Of a DNA stretch of 5,724 nt, positions 1-5,724 are shown in pieces. The notes under the pieces are model-generated. The model had not been told where the DNA came from. It made no database searches and was given only the letters and a program-made list of their open reading frames with translations. The position numbers were made by a program, and so were the translations under genes. Source of the DNA: Polaromonas sp. (GTDB lineage: Bacteria; Pseudomonadota; Gammaproteobacteria; Burkholderiales; Burkholderiaceae_C); contig JABMMH010000008.1 of assembly GCA_013205645.1 (NCBI GenBank), positions 1-5,724 of the forward strand. The letters are read 5' to 3'. Positions within the stretch are counted from its first letter, which is position 1. Every line of letters starts with the position of its first letter.

Positions 1-269
1 GCACGCTGGCGGTCATCACCCGCCAAGAGATCGTGCTCGGCATCATGGGTGGCGTGTTTGTCGCCAAGGTGCTGTCGGTGATGCTGCAGGTGGGCTGGTT
101 CAAGTACACCCGCAAGCGCTACGGCGTGGGTCAGCGCATCTTGAAGATGGCGCCACTGCACCATCATTTTGAGAAAAGCGGTTGGAAAGAAACGCAAGTG
201 GTGGTGCGCTTCTGGATCATCACCATGCTGCTCTGCTTGGTCGGTTTGTCGACCCTGAAATTGCGATGA
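1..269 (+). CDS. mraY: Phospho-N-acetylmuramoyl-pentapeptide-transferase MraY, C-terminal part (5' truncated by window edge)
   Basis: MraY is the integral inner-membrane enzyme that transfers phospho-MurNAc-pentapeptide from UDP to undecaprenyl phosphate, making lipid I. Only the last 88 codons are here; the first whole codon starts at base 3. The decisive motif is the triple histidine in APLHHHFEKSGW (His codons at 159-167), a MraY family signature on the cytoplasmic side near the active site. It is followed by WKETQVVVRFW and a final hydrophobic helix (about IITMLLCLVGLSTL) with a short basic end, KLR, as in complete MraY proteins. An earlier hydrophobic stretch (IMGGVFVAKVLSVMLQV) fits a penultimate membrane segment. 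The stop TGA at 267-269 overlaps the murD start as ATGA. The C-terminus looks intact; the missing N-terminal part is due only to the window boundary. The GTG at 33 is an internal codon, not a start. Confidence 0.97.
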   Translation, partial: TLAVITRQEIVLGIMGGVFVAKVLSVMLQVGWFKYTRKRYGVGQRILKMAPLHHHFEKSGWKETQVVVRFWIITMLLCLVGLSTLKLR

Positions 270-1771
270 AAAAACTCGCCAATCAACATGTCTTGGTGCT
301 GGGGCTCGGCTTGTCCGGCTTGGCACTGGCACGTTGGTGCGCGCGCCACGGCAGCCGCGTGACAGTGGCCGACACCCGAGCAGCACCGCCGCAGTTGGCA
401 GCCTTGCAGCAGGAGTGGCCGGCAGTGACATTTGTCGCCGGTGATTTTGCCGAGCTGATGCAGCGCGACGAGAGCTTCGATTTGGTTTTGCGCAGCCCCG
501 GTTTGTCGCCCGCTGAGATCGCACCCGTGCTGCAAGCTGCCAAAGAGCAGGGCGTTCCCTGCGGCAATGAACTCAGCTTGTTCGCTGAGGCCCTGCGGGA
601 GCTTGCTGAAACAGAAGCAGAGCCGCTTGCCTACCGCCCCAAAGTCATCGCCATCACCGGCACCAATGGCAAAACAACCGTCACCTCGTTGACCGGGCAG
701 CTGCTGCAGCGCGCCGGCAAAAGCGTGGCAGTCGCCGGCAATATCGGCCCTACATTGCTGGACACCTTGCAAACCTGCATGGACACCGAGGCCTTGCCTG
801 AAGTGTGGGTGCTGGAGCTGTCGAGTTTCCAGTTGGATGAGGTCACCGGCTTTGAGCCTAGCGTGGCGACGGTGCTGAACATCAGCCAAGACCATCTCGA
901 CTGGCACGGCTCCATGGCCGCTTATGCGCGCGCCAAGTCTGCCATTTACGGCCACACCGGCGTCATGCTACTGAACCGCGATGACCCGCAAGTCATGGCT
1001 GCTGTGCCGGCGCTGGTCAAGGGCAAACAACTGCGCCATGTGCTGACGTTTGGCGGCGATGTGCCGCAACGCCCGGGCGATTACGGCATTGAAACTGTCA
1101 ACGGCATGGCGTGGCTGGTGCGTGCGGCTGAGGCCGATGAAACCATCAAGCGCCGGCGCGATGAAGAAATCCCCATTTATGTGCAGCGCTTGATGCCGGT
1201 CGATGCCTTGCGCATTCGCGGTCGGCACAACGCCACCAATGCGCTGGCCTCTTTAGGTTTGGCGAACGCCATTGGCTGCACCATGGCGCCCTTGTTGCAC
1301 GGTCTGCGCGACTACTGTGGTGAGCCGCACCGTCTTGAGTCGGTGGCGGTGGTGAACGATGTCGAATACTTTGACGACAGCAAAGGCACCAACGTGGGTG
1401 CCACCGTCGCCGCCCTGAATGGACTCGGTCCAGACCGCCGTTTGGTGTTGATTTTGGGCGGTGAAGGCAAGGGCCAAGACTTTGCGCCGCTGGCCGAACC
1501 GGTGGCGCGCTATGTGCGCGCCGTGGTGCTGATCGGCCGCGATGCGCCTTTGATTCAAGCTGCAATCGAAGACTCTGGCGTTGACATGCTGGCGGCCGAT
1601 TCGATGGCCGTCGCTGTGGCGCTTGCGGCCAGCGTGGCCAAGGTCGGCGACGCCGTGCTGATGTCGCCCGCCTGCGCCAGCTTCGACATGTTTGACAACT
1701 ACGGCCATCGGGCCCAGGTTTTTTGTGACGCCGTGCAAGCGCTGGCGCTGGACACGGGGGCTACCCTATGA
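266..1771 (+). CDS. murD: UDP-N-acetylmuramoyl-L-alanine--D-glutamate ligase MurD
   Basis: This cytoplasmic ATP-dependent ligase adds D-Glu to UDP-MurNAc-L-Ala. The 501-residue product shows the three Mur ligase domains. The N-terminal Rossmann-type domain has GLGLSG at 13-18. The central ATPase domain has the P-loop GTNGKTT at 132-138, ELSSFQLDE from 184, DHLD at 209-212, and Lys224 in RAKSAIY, which aligns with the carbamylated Lys198 of E. coli MurD. The C-terminal domain begins around GRHN (319-322) and carries DDSKGTN at 370-376 (Lys373 matching E. coli Lys319) and SPACASFD at 467-474. I chose ATG 266 because MKKLANQHVLVLG begins directly before the Rossmann fold and the codon overlaps the mraY stop as ATGA. 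A TTG at 182 in the same frame would add 28 residues read out of frame through the mraY end. No Shine-Dalgarno site precedes ATG 266, so coupling to mraY translation is likely. The protein is longer than E. coli MurD (438 residues), partly through a charged insertion near 285-305. Confidence 0.97.
   Translation: MKKLANQHVLVLGLGLSGLALARWCARHGSRVTVADTRAAPPQLAALQQEWPAVTFVAGDFAELMQRDESFDLVLRSPGLSPAEIAPVLQAAKEQGVPCGNELSLFAEALRELAETEAEPLAYRPKVIAITGTNGKTTVTSLTGQLLQRAGKSVAVAGNIGPTLLDTLQTCMDTEALPEVWVLELSSFQLDEVTGFEPSVATVLNISQDHLDWHGSMAAYARAKSAIYGHTGVMLLNRDDPQVMAAVPALVKGKQLRHVLTFGGDVPQRPGDYGIETVNGMAWLVRAAEADETIKRRRDEEIPIYVQRLMPVDALRIRGRHNATNALASLGLANAIGCTMAPLLHGLRDYCGEPHRLESVAVVNDVEYFDDSKGTNVGATVAALNGLGPDRRLVLILGGEGKGQDFAPLAEPVARYVRAVVLIGRDAPLIQAAIEDSGVDMLAADSMAVAVALAASVAKVGDAVLMSPACASFDMFDNYGHRAQVFCDAVQALALDTGATL
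1756..1760 (+). promoter_or_regulatory. Weak ribosome binding site of ftsW, inside murD
   Basis: A run of five G lies seven bases before ATG 1768. Spacing is right but pairing with the 16S rRNA tail would be partial, so initiation of ftsW probably leans on ribosomes finishing murD at the overlapping ATGA. Confidence 0.35.
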
Positions 1772-3012
1772 GCCTCAGTGAACGTCTGGTCGGTTGGCTC
1801 GGTGCGCCGCAGGGCGCAAGCGAGACTTTGCCTGTGCGCACCAGTCTGGACCGCGTCAGCAACTCGACGCCGGTGCGTCTGCTGGGTTTTGACCAAGCAC
1901 TGGTCGGTGTCACGCTGGCGCTTGTGTTGTGGGGCCTGATCATGGTGTATTCGGCTTCCATCGCGATGCCTGACAACCCACGCTTTTCACGTTATGAGCA
2001 CCACCACTTTTTGATTCGGCACATTGTGTCAGTGAGTCTTGCTTTGATCGTGGCTTTCGCCACATTCCAAGTGCCCCTGGCGGTGTGGGAAAAATATGCT
2101 CCGTGGTTGTTCATCGGCTCCTTGGTGTTGTTGTGTCTGGTGCTGCTGCCTTTCATTGGCAAGGGTGTGAACGGCGCGCGCCGCTGGATTTCGCTGGGGT
2201 TCATGAACTTTCAGCCGTCTGAATTGGCCAAGTTCGCGGTTTTGATTTATGCCTCTGACTACATGGTCCGCAAGATGGACGTGAAAGAGCGTTTCTTTCG
2301 CGCAGTGCTGCCGATGGCTGCCGCCTTGGGTGTGGTCGGTGTGTTGTTGTTGGCTGAGCCTGACATGGGCGCTTTCATGGTGATCTCGGTCATTGCCATG
2401 GGCATTTTGTTTTTGGGCGGTGTCAACGCCCGCATGTTCTTTGCCATCGCCTTCGTGGTTGTGATCGCTTTTGCCTTGATGGTGGCCATGAGTGAATGGC
2501 GCCGCGAACGCATTTTTGCCTACCTTGATCCGTGGGATGCCAAGCATGCGCTGGGCAAGGGCTACCAATTGACGCACTCGCTGATTGCATTCGGGCGGGG
2601 AGAATTTTTTGGTGTCGGGCTCGGTGGCAGCGTCGAGAAGTTGCACTGGTTGCCAGAAGCGCACACCGACTTTTTACTGGCCGTGATTGGTGAAGAATTC
2701 GGTTTTCTCGGTGTGGCGGTCTTGCTCGGACTGTTCTTGTGGCTGACCCGTCGCATCATGCACATCGGGCGCCAATCCATTGCCCTTGACCGTTTGTTTG
2801 CCGGGCTGGTGGCACAAGGGGTGGGCATTTGGATTGGTTTTCAGGCCTTCATCAACATGGGCGTGAACCTGGGCGCTTTGCCGACCAAGGGACTGACCTT
2901 GCCCTTGATGAGTTACGGCGGATCGGCCATTCTCATGAACCTCGTGGCCTTGGCCGTGGTGCTGCGCATCGACTACGAAAATCGCGTGATGATGCGAGGG
3001 GGCAGGCTATGA
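1768..3012 (+). CDS. ftsW: SEDS-family septal peptidoglycan glycosyltransferase FtsW
   Basis: FtsW is the divisome membrane protein that polymerises lipid II into glycan strands, working with the transpeptidase FtsI (PBP3). At 414 residues it matches the usual length. A polar cytoplasmic N-terminus of about 40 residues precedes roughly ten hydrophobic segments, approximately at 42-62, 82-104, 112-130, 148-166, 179-196, 199-218, 222-241, 303-326, 343-365 and 377-400. SEDS signatures are VYSASIAM (60-67), GKGVNGARRWI (131-141), QPSELAKF (149-156), AEPDMG (196-201), the large periplasmic loop before EAHTDF, and SYGGSA (382-387). Asp301 in EAHTDFLLAVIGEE aligns with the catalytic Asp297 of E. coli FtsW. 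FtsW is preferred over RodA, the elongation paralogue, because of its place between murD and murG and its long N-terminal tail. The start overlaps the murD stop (ATGA), with only a G-run at 1756-1760 as a weak ribosome binding site. The end overlaps murG in the same way. Confidence 0.97.
   Translation: MSLSERLVGWLGAPQGASETLPVRTSLDRVSNSTPVRLLGFDQALVGVTLALVLWGLIMVYSASIAMPDNPRFSRYEHHHFLIRHIVSVSLALIVAFATFQVPLAVWEKYAPWLFIGSLVLLCLVLLPFIGKGVNGARRWISLGFMNFQPSELAKFAVLIYASDYMVRKMDVKERFFRAVLPMAAALGVVGVLLLAEPDMGAFMVISVIAMGILFLGGVNARMFFAIAFVVVIAFALMVAMSEWRRERIFAYLDPWDAKHALGKGYQLTHSLIAFGRGEFFGVGLGGSVEKLHWLPEAHTDFLLAVIGEEFGFLGVAVLLGLFLWLTRRIMHIGRQSIALDRLFAGLVAQGVGIWIGFQAFINMGVNLGALPTKGLTLPLMSYGGSAILMNLVALAVVLRIDYENRVMMRGGRL
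2996..3002 (+). promoter_or_regulatory. Ribosome binding site of murG, inside ftsW
   Basis: GAGGGGG lies six bases before ATG 3009, within the codons for the end of FtsW (MMRGGRL). It supports the ATG at 3009 over the far upstream TTG at 2829. Confidence 0.6.
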
Positions 3013-4091
3013 CGCGTCTGCGCACAGCTCTCGTCATGGCCGGCGGCACTGGCGGACATATCTTCCCCGGTTTGGCCGTGGCGGAGGCCTTGCGCGAGCG
3101 CGGCTGGCAGGTGCATTGGCTGGGCGGCAAGGGCCGCGTCGGTCTGCCGAGCATGGAAAGCAAACTGGTGCCGACCAGTGGCTTCGCCTTTGAAGCGATT
3201 GATTTTTCAGGCGTGCGCGGCAAGGGTCCGATCACGCTGGCTTTGTTGCCGCTGCGTTTGCTGCAAGCCTTCTGGCAAAGCATTCAGGTGGTGCGCCGGG
3301 TCAAGCCCGATGTGGTCATCGGCTTGGGCGGGTATGTGAGTTTTCCGGGCGGCATGATGGCGGTGCTGCTGGGCAAGCCGCTGATCTTGCATGAGCAAAA
3401 TTCAGTGGCCGGTATGGCCAACCGCGTGCTTGCGGGTGTGGCGGATCGGATCTTCACGGCCTTTCCGAATGTCTTCAAAAAAGCCGAGTGGGTGGGCAAT
3501 CCTTTGCGCACTGCCTTCACGCAACAAGCTGAACCGGCGCTGCGTTTTTCTGGGCGCAGTGGCCCACTCAAGCTGTTGGTGGTGGGCGGCAGTTTGGGTG
3601 CGCGGGCACTCAATGAGCTGGTACCCAAAGCGCTGGCGCTGATGAGCGAGGCCAGCCGTCCGCAGGTCATCCATCAAAGCGGTGCCCAGCAAATTGAGGC
3701 GCTGCGCAGCAACTACGCACAGGCCGGCGTGTTGGCCGAGTTGACCCCCTTCATTGACAACACGGCGCAAGCGTTTGCCGATGCCGACCTCATCATTGGC
3801 CGCGCAGGCGCCAGCACCGTGACTGAAATTGCGGCGGTCGGATCGGCAGCCCTGTTTGTGCCTTTTCCCGCTGCTGTGGATGACCACCAAACTCTCAATG
3901 CCCGCTTTCTGGTTGAGGCCGGCGGTGGCTGGTTGATCCAGCAGTCCGACCTGACACCTGAAGGCTTGGCGGGCTTGCTGCAAACCATGACGCGGGCCAA
4001 TCTCTTAGAGCGGGCTGAAGCCGCGTATCAAATGAAAAAGATCAATGCCACGGCGAGTGTTGTCGCGGCCTGTGAGGAATTGGCGCTATGA
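3009..4091 (+). CDS. murG: UDP-N-acetylglucosamine--N-acetylmuramyl-(pentapeptide) pyrophosphoryl-undecaprenol N-acetylglucosamine transferase MurG
   Basis: MurG is the peripheral membrane GT-B glycosyltransferase (family GT28) that transfers GlcNAc from UDP-GlcNAc to lipid I on the cytoplasmic face, giving lipid II. The 360-residue product is close to the E. coli length (355). The N-terminal domain has the glycine-rich GGTGGH loop at 12-17, a hydrophobic and basic stretch after GVRGKG (about 74-97) in the position of the membrane-association patch, GGYVSFPGG from 107, and HEQN at 128-131. The C-terminal domain has GNPLR at 163-167, the second glycine-rich loop GGSLGA at 193-198, HQSG at 222-225, and the donor-binding region with Glu273 in RAGASTVTE (E. 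coli Glu269), followed by Gln294 and Asn297 in DDHQTLN. ATG 3009 is chosen because MTRLRTALVMAGGTGGH is the normal N-terminus and GAGGGGG lies upstream at 2996-3002. A TTG at 2829 in frame would add 60 residues read inside ftsW without family resemblance. Both ends overlap neighbours by ATGA. Confidence 0.97.
   Translation: MTRLRTALVMAGGTGGHIFPGLAVAEALRERGWQVHWLGGKGRVGLPSMESKLVPTSGFAFEAIDFSGVRGKGPITLALLPLRLLQAFWQSIQVVRRVKPDVVIGLGGYVSFPGGMMAVLLGKPLILHEQNSVAGMANRVLAGVADRIFTAFPNVFKKAEWVGNPLRTAFTQQAEPALRFSGRSGPLKLLVVGGSLGARALNELVPKALALMSEASRPQVIHQSGAQQIEALRSNYAQAGVLAELTPFIDNTAQAFADADLIIGRAGASTVTEIAAVGSAALFVPFPAAVDDHQTLNARFLVEAGGGWLIQQSDLTPEGLAGLLQTMTRANLLERAEAAYQMKKINATASVVAACEELAL
4074..4079 (+). 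promoter_or_regulatory. Ribosome binding site of murC, inside murG
   Basis: GAGGAA lies eight bases before ATG 4088, a normal spacing, and is coding sequence for the MurG C-terminal end (CEELAL). It suggests that murC can recruit ribosomes itself as well as through coupling at the ATGA overlap. Confidence 0.65.
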
Positions 4092-5497
4092 AGCACGCTG
4101 TTAACAATATTCACTTCATCGGCATCGGTGGCTCCGGCATGTCCGGCATTGCCGAAGTGCTGCACAACCTTGGGTATGTGATTTCCGGCTCCGACTTGGC
4201 CGACAGCGCGACGCTGCGCCGACTCGCCGGTCTGGGTATCAAAACCTATGTCGGTCACGCGGCCAGCAACCTGGCCACGGTCGACGCTGTGGTCACCTCG
4301 ACGGCTGTCAAAGCAGACAACCCGGAAGTCGTAGCAGCACGCGAAAAACGCATTCCGGTGGTGCCGCGCGCCCTCATGTTGGCCGAGCTGATGCGCCTCA
4401 AGCGCGGCATCGCGATTGCAGGAACGCATGGCAAAACCACCACCACCAGTCTTGTTGCCAGTGTGTTGGCCGAAGCCGGGCTGGACCCCACCTATGTGAT
4501 TGGTGGGCGTCTCAACAGTGCTGGCACCAATGCCAAATTAGGTTCGGGCGACTACATCGTGGTCGAAGCCGACGAATCAGACGCCTCGTTTTTGAACCTG
4601 CTCCCAGTGATGGCGGTGGTCACCAACATCGACGCCGACCACATGGAAACCTATGGTCACGACTTTGAAAAGTTGAAGGCCGCCTTTGTTGAGTTTTTGC
4701 ACCGCATGCCTTTCTACGGCACCGCGATTTTGTGCACGGACGATGCCGCTGTCCGCGACATCATTCCGCAAGTTTCCTGCCCAGTCACCAGCTACGGCTT
4801 CAATGAAGACGCTCAAGTGCGCGCTGTCGATGTGCGCCACGTCAACGGCCAAATGCATTTCACGGTGCAGCGCCGCAACGGCGTCACTTTGCCGGACCTG
4901 CCGGTGGTGCTGAACCTGCCCGGCGAGCACAACGTGCTGAATGCCCTGTCGGCCATTGCGGTGGCGGTGGAGCTGGATGTTCCGGATGCAGCGGTGCAAA
5001 AAGCGCTGGCTGAGTTCAACGGTGTGGGCCGGCGCTTTCAGCGCTACGGTGAAGCGCCTGTCGCTGCGGGCGGTCACTTCACCTTGATTGACGACTACGG
5101 TCATCACCCGGTCGAGATGGCGGCCACGCTGGCAGCCGCGCGCGGTGCGTTTCCGGGGCGGCGTTTGGTACTGGCTTTTCAGCCGCACCGTTTCAGCCGA
5201 ACCCGTGATTGTTTTGAAGACTTCGTCAAGGTCATTGGCCAAGCCGATGCCGTGCTGTTGGCCGAAGTGTATGCCGCCGGAGAAGCGCCCATTGTTGCCG
5301 CAGATGGTCGTGCGCTGACCCGCGCTTTGCGTATCGCTGGCAAGTTAGAACCGGTGTTTGTTGACGCCATTGACGCCATGCCTCAAGCGATTCTCGATCT
5401 CGCACAAGCCGGCGATGTGGTCGTTTGCATGGGTGCTGGATCGATTGGTCTGGTACCTGGCAAGGTGATTGCCATGGGAGGTGTTCATGCGCATTGA
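4088..5497 (+). CDS. murC: UDP-N-acetylmuramate--L-alanine ligase MurC
   Basis: MurC is the first Mur ligase of the cytoplasmic pathway, joining L-Ala to UDP-MurNAc with ATP. The 469-residue protein is slightly shorter than E. coli MurC (491) but has all three domains. The N-terminal Rossmann domain carries GIGGSGMSG at 12-20 and SGSDL. The ATPase domain has the P-loop GTHGKTTTT at 112-120, EADESDASF from 160, and a NIDADHMETYGHDF segment typical of MurC. The C-terminal domain starts near GEHN (279-282) and contains GVGRRFQ, DDYGHHP (335-341), QPHRFSRT (365-372) and MGAGSIG (448-454). The His in GTHGKTT and the DDYGHHP motif separate it from MurD, MurE and MurF; among related ligases, Mpl would have a different context. 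ATG 4088 overlaps the murG stop and has GAGGAA at 4074-4079. The last seven codons, encoding MGGVHAH, also contain the ribosome binding site and start of ddl. Confidence 0.97.
   Translation: MKHAVNNIHFIGIGGSGMSGIAEVLHNLGYVISGSDLADSATLRRLAGLGIKTYVGHAASNLATVDAVVTSTAVKADNPEVVAAREKRIPVVPRALMLAELMRLKRGIAIAGTHGKTTTTSLVASVLAEAGLDPTYVIGGRLNSAGTNAKLGSGDYIVVEADESDASFLNLLPVMAVVTNIDADHMETYGHDFEKLKAAFVEFLHRMPFYGTAILCTDDAAVRDIIPQVSCPVTSYGFNEDAQVRAVDVRHVNGQMHFTVQRRNGVTLPDLPVVLNLPGEHNVLNALSAIAVAVELDVPDAAVQKALAEFNGVGRRFQRYGEAPVAAGGHFTLIDDYGHHPVEMAATLAAARGAFPGRRLVLAFQPHRFSRTRDCFEDFVKVIGQADAVLLAEVYAAGEAPIVAADGRALTRALRIAGKLEPVFVDAIDAMPQAILDLAQAGDVVVCMGAGSIGLVPGKVIAMGGVHAH
5476..5482 (+). promoter_or_regulatory. 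Ribosome binding site of ddl, inside murC
   Basis: GGGAGGT lies four bases before ATG 5487 and is the clearest Shine-Dalgarno match in the window. It decides the ddl start over the in-frame GTG at 5481. It is also read as the Gly-Gly codons of the MurC C-terminal tail. Confidence 0.75.
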
Positions 5498-5724
5498 GAA
5501 CACGGACGTGACCCGCTTGGGAAAAGTCGCCGTGCTCATGGGCGGCCACTCGGCTGAGCGTGAGATTTCGCTGATGTCGGGTCGGGGTGTGCTGGCCGCT
5601 TTGCTGTCGCAAGGCGTGGACGCACACGCGTTCGACCCGGCTGGGCGCGATCTGAATGAGCTCAAGACAGACGGCTTCACGCGCTGCTTCATTGCTTTGC
5701 ACGGCCGCTTCGGCGAAGACGGCA
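5487..5724 (+). CDS. ddl: D-alanine--D-alanine ligase Ddl, N-terminal part (3' truncated by window edge)
   Basis: Ddl is the cytoplasmic ATP-grasp enzyme that makes the D-Ala-D-Ala dipeptide which MurF later attaches to the UDP-MurNAc-tripeptide. Only the first 79 codons are present. After a short leader the sequence gives KVAVLMGGHSAEREISLMSG (13-32), the hallmark N-terminal motif; Glu24 aligns with the substrate-binding Glu15 of E. coli DdlB. It continues to FIALHGRFGEDG (68-79), another Ddl signature, where the window ends. The central and ATP-grasp domains lie outside. ATG 5487 is favoured because GGGAGGT sits at 5476-5482 with a four-base gap. A GTG at 5481 is in frame but lies inside that ribosome binding site. 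The start overlaps the last 11 bases of murC in a different frame. By position this corresponds to ddlB of E. coli; whether a second ddl exists elsewhere in the genome cannot be seen. Confidence 0.95.
   Translation, partial: MRIENTDVTRLGKVAVLMGGHSAEREISLMSGRGVLAALLSQGVDAHAFDPAGRDLNELKTDGFTRCFIALHGRFGEDG

Noticed and set aside
182..265. Upstream TTG start giving MurD a 28-residue extension
   Set aside because: The extra residues are mraY sequence read out of frame, and the Rossmann fold starts directly after ATG 266.
164..955. A 263-codon open frame on the minus strand opposite murD
   Set aside because: It lies opposite mraY and murD, which have full family motifs. Its translation is rich in His, Gln, Arg and Cys with no recognisable domain, typical of an antisense frame in GC-rich coding DNA.
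2029..2664. A 211-codon open frame on the minus strand opposite ftsW
   Set aside because: The translation is low-complexity in His and Gln, the antisense image of membrane-segment codons of FtsW. No ribosome site or family motif was seen.
2829..3008. Upstream TTG start giving MurG a 60-residue extension
   Set aside because: The extension is ftsW read in another frame. The normal MurG N-terminus and a good ribosome site both point to ATG 3009.
4577..5242. A 221-codon open frame on the minus strand opposite murC
   Set aside because: It is fully contained in murC, with no domain signature and a composition expected of an antisense shadow.
1..5724. Possible hidden non-coding element, internal promoter, terminator or mobile insertion
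   Set aside because: Every base is covered by one of six intact, colinear genes (two cut only by window edges). By eye I saw no hairpin followed by a T-run, no convincing paired -35/-10 boxes, no tRNA-like fold and no long repeats. Weak promoters inside genes cannot be excluded.

Overview
The window is a segment of the bacterial division and cell wall (dcw) cluster, read entirely on the + strand. In order it holds the 3' end of mraY, complete murD, ftsW, murG and murC, and the 5' end of ddl. This is the conserved gene order known from E. coli and other proteobacteria. The high-GC codon use, the MurD with a charged insertion near residues 285-305, and the general sequence style suggest a betaproteobacterium of the order Burkholderiales, probably Comamonadaceae. 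That placement is recalled family resemblance, not a search result.

Layout: mraY tail (1-269), murD (266-1771), ftsW (1768-3012), murG (3009-4091), murC (4088-5497), ddl start (5487-5724, running off the window). The first four junctions are all 4-base ATGA overlaps. The murC/ddl junction is an 11-base overlap with a clear ribosome binding site inside murC. No intergenic DNA remains, and I saw no promoter, terminator, RNA gene, repeat, mobile element or CRISPR array. The segment should be transcribed as the middle of a longer polycistronic mRNA whose promoters lie outside the window.

The genes form one pathway. MurC adds L-Ala to UDP-MurNAc, MurD adds D-Glu, and Ddl makes the D-Ala-D-Ala that completes the pentapeptide. 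MraY loads phospho-MurNAc-pentapeptide onto undecaprenyl phosphate to make lipid I, MurG adds GlcNAc to make lipid II, and FtsW polymerises lipid II at the division septum. MurE, MurF, FtsI and FtsQAZ are expected in the flanks but are not visible here.

I looked for an undescribed system and did not find one. All coding space is accounted for by well-known essential genes that look intact, with the catalytic motifs I checked in place. The points worth a second look are modest: the unbroken chain of overlapping start and stop codons, the lack of a Shine-Dalgarno site before murD, the MurD insertion, and the dual-use sequence at the murC/ddl junction.
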